5,553 bases of DNA from an uncultured Catenibacterium sp. (GTDB taxonomy: Bacteria; Bacillota_I; Bacilli_A; Erysipelotrichales; Coprobacillaceae): NCBI RefSeq assembly GCF_900764565.1, contig NZ_CAAFOM010000035.1:1-5553 (forward strand). Direction: 5' to 3'. This document shows, in pieces, positions 3,956 through 5,553 of this stretch. The translations under genes were made by a program, and so were the position numbers. The notes below the pieces were generated by a model. It did no database searches. It had not been told where the DNA came from and saw nothing but the letters and a program-made list of their open reading frames with translations. Within the stretch, counting starts at the first letter, position 1. The number at the start of each line of letters is the position of its first letter.

Positions 3956-5553
3956 ATGGCTAAAAGATTCACTAATGAAGAAATTGAATTATTATCTAAA
4001 TCGCCCTATGTCAAAAATGTAAGACAAAACAGACTTACATTTACACATGAATTCAGATGCATCTTATATGATGACTGGATCAATCACAAATCTACTTCTC
4101 AGATAAGAAAGGTATTTGAATCTTATGGCTTTGACTGTTCAATGTTTGGGGAAGATGTCATAGGGTCAATTATTAGTAACTTTAAACGTAATGGACGTCC
4201 ATCTGGAGGAAAAAACAAGGTTTTTGGACAGAAATCATATTCAGTTGAATTATATGATAATTCATTTCTGATTGACTCCGGGATATTCGTCAAAGCAGGC
4301 AAAGGAATTAACTTCAGTTCTGAATTCATCAATAAAATCTGTAAAGAATACCCTTCTGTATCTATTGAAACTCAGCTTGAATCCTGTGGTCTTGATCCCA
4401 AAAAAGTCGGATATCGAAGAATATATGAATTAAAAAAGAAACTTAAAAATAGAGAAAAACCTAAAGAAAAAATAAGCACTGAGGCAATAGAGAAATACAC
4501 TGGTCATCCATATGTCAAGCGATGCAATGCAGATAATTTCACACTTAATAAACAGTTCTATGATGAATCCTTAATATTTACTGATTATCCTATTAATGAG
4601 ATACTTTGTATATTTGAAATTGATGGAGCAGATCTTCCTGCAAGGATACTAAATAGAATAGAAAGACAGCTTAGATACTGGAATGGTGACTCTGATAATA
4701 TGATGGTTGAATGTGACCAGGAATTCAGATGCCGCATCCAGCACAACAGGATGAGAGCACTAGAGAAGCTGTCAATGATGCATTTTGAAATGATTAGGAA
4801 AATTCTTCCCTACTTAACTCCTGAACAGAAGAAGGCATTATGCATATGGATAAGAGACCTCCCACATGACAGATATGATTATTCCATCCGTTCCATACTG
4901 AAGAGAATCGGCATATCCAAGTCATCCTATTATTCTATACTCTCAAACGATAATTACGGCATGAAGGAAAGGCAGGATGAGATTGATTTCCAGCACATAA
5001 GGAAGGTCATGGATTATAAGGGATTCAGAAAAGGAACGCGCACCATCTATATGATGCTTCCCGATATATGCGGTGTTCATTTTGGAAGAAACAAGATTCT
5101 CAGACTGATGAGAAAATACAACTGCATATGCGCCATCCGCGGGGAGCGTACTGAATTGAAAACGAACAGGGAAATATTGAAAAACAACAGGAAACCAAAT
5201 CTTCTTAAGAGAAGGTTCCGTCTGGCAAGGCCGGGTGAGATACTGCTTACGGATGTAAGCTATCTGAAATACGGGCTAAACAGAACTGAATACCTGTCAT
5301 GTGTAAAGGATGCAGTAAGCGGGCGAGTTGTGAGTCATATCACTTCTTCAGGCAATGACCTTAATCTAGCTATGGATACAATAGATACTCTTGATCCTTC
5401 TGAGGATGCCATCTTCCATTCTGACCAGGGCTCCCTCTACTTCAATAACCTTTTTCAAAATAGAATCAAGGAACTGGGATACAGCCAGTCCATGTCACGC
5501 AGGGGCAACTGCTGGGATAATGCAAGCCAGGAATCCTTCTTTGGACATATGAA
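3956..5553 (+). CDS. IS3-family transposase, single reading frame, C-terminus beyond the window
   Basis: The frame is open from the ATG at 3956 to the edge: 532 codons with no stop. Residues 1-245 hold three diverged copies of a helix-rich, probably DNA-binding domain (about 16-72, 108-159, 184-238), each opening with (Y/F)VK at 18-20, 111-113 and 186-188 and continuing with a (T/S)xEF-like helix and a (G/D)(F/L)D turn. Residues of about 250-410 resemble the OrfB N-terminal helix-turn-helix (SIRSILKRIGISKSSYYSIL, then KGFRKGTRTIYMML and NKILRLMRKYNC). The rve/DDE core has Asp433 (TDVSYLKYG), Asp490 (FHSDQGSLY) and Glu526 (NCWDNASQESFFGHMK). The 35 residues between the second Asp and Glu are the family hallmark. 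Most IS3 relatives make OrfA and OrfB by frameshifting; here both parts are one frame. No Shine-Dalgarno precedes the ATG, so translation is probably weak. This start is the first after an in-frame stop at 3944. The protein looks active as far as visible. Confidence 0.92.
   Translation, partial: MAKRFTNEEIELLSKSPYVKNVRQNRLTFTHEFRCILYDDWINHKSTSQIRKVFESYGFDCSMFGEDVIGSIISNFKRNGRPSGGKNKVFGQKSYSVELYDNSFLIDSGIFVKAGKGINFSSEFINKICKEYPSVSIETQLESCGLDPKKVGYRRIYELKKKLKNREKPKEKISTEAIEKYTGHPYVKRCNADNFTLNKQFYDESLIFTDYPINEILCIFEIDGADLPARILNRIERQLRYWNGDSDNMMVECDQEFRCRIQHNRMRALEKLSMMHFEMIRKILPYLTPEQKKALCIWIRDLPHDRYDYSIRSILKRIGISKSSYYSILSNDNYGMKERQDEIDFQHIRKVMDYKGFRKGTRTIYMMLPDICGVHFGRNKILRLMRKYNCICAIRGERTELKTNREILKNNRKPNLLKRRFRLARPGEILLTDVSYLKYGLNRTEYLSCVKDAVSGRVVSHITSSGNDLNLAMDTIDTLDPSEDAIFHSDQGSLYFNNLFQNRIKELGYSQSMSRRGNCWDNASQESFFGHM
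4432..4438 (+). promoter_or_regulatory. Candidate -1 ribosomal slippery heptamer in the transposase
   Basis: AAAAAAG occurs in the A AAA AAG phase (codons TTA AAA AAG, residues 159-161), the classic IS3-family -1 slip site. A slip here would read two more codons (GAA ACT) and stop at TAA 4444-4446, giving a product of about 163 residues with only the first two N-terminal repeats. No clear stimulatory stem or upstream Shine-Dalgarno was identified, and such A runs occur by chance in AT-rich genes. Confidence 0.35.

Larger units (their letters stand above)
3869..5553 (+). mobile_element. IS3-family insertion sequence, left part (IS150-like group), runs off the window
   Basis: The element is identified by its transposase. 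The left boundary is a guess: TGGTACCC at 3869 begins with the TG typical of IS3-family termini and starts the hairpin that precedes the transposase gene. It lies 14 nt after the deacetylase stop. Starting the element after the T tract would leave only about 22 bp before the start codon, too little for a terminal repeat. The right end, matching inverted repeat and target-site duplication lie outside the window. The later part of the transposase gene looks richer in G and C than the flanking host genes, consistent with an acquired element. Confidence 0.75.

Noticed and set aside
3903..4027. GTG-started frame downstream of AAGGAGG in the IS hairpin as a leader peptide or alternative OrfA
   Set aside because: The distance from the Shine-Dalgarno is too long (17 nt), the site is buried in the stem, and the frame has no transposase-like sequence.
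4123..4332. 69-codon minus-strand ORF inside the transposase
   Set aside because: Antisense to the transposase repeat region, no supporting signal.
4398..4407. Second A-rich run as a transposase frameshift site
   Set aside because: Read in frame it is CCC AAA AAA GTC, so the A AAA AAG heptamer is not in the phase needed for a -1 slip.

Overview
The window is AT-rich, low-GC Gram-positive DNA. Evidence for this includes AGGAGG-type ribosome binding sites, sigma-A-like promoters, a Lys-Lys lipoprotein signal peptide, a PadR-regulated membrane gene and a surface polysaccharide deacetylase with Ig-like repeats. The style resembles gut Erysipelotrichales or related Firmicutes, but no marker gene is present and the lineage is an inference.

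Layout, left to right. (1) Positions 1-370 hold a compact locus that reads as a type I toxin-antitoxin module. A 38-residue hydrophobic holin-like peptide (135-251, +) sits behind a long structured leader. A convergent antisense RNA (about 336 to 243, -) has its own near-consensus promoter, and the two transcripts meet at a bidirectional terminator. Short repeats shared by the toxin mRNA leader and the antisense RNA recall the DRa/DRb layout of Fst/par systems. (2) Positions 410-784 (+) encode a small predicted lipoprotein of unknown function, ending in a hairpin terminator. (3) Convergent to it is a two-gene minus-strand operon: a PadR-family repressor (1952-2272) overlapping by 4 nt a polytopic membrane protein with a DUF1048-like N-terminus (789-1955). 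Two copies of a 19-bp palindrome cover the operon promoter and are the likely autoregulatory operator. (4) Divergently, 2442-3854 (+) encodes a membrane-anchored NodB-family polysaccharide (probably peptidoglycan) deacetylase with three Ig-like repeats and an intact active site. (5) From about 3869 to the right edge lies the left part of an IS3-family insertion sequence. It has a strong hairpin plus T-tract, then a single-frame transposase with three N-terminal repeat domains and a complete D-D35-E catalytic triad. The element runs off the window.

The genes do not form one pathway. The common thread is the cell envelope (membrane-active toxin peptide, lipoprotein, regulated membrane protein, wall deacetylase) beside two mobile or selfish components (the TA module and the IS). 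The most interesting part is the toxin-antitoxin locus, whose 38-codon gene is easily missed and whose RNA has mutually exclusive leader hairpins and 5'-3' complementarity.
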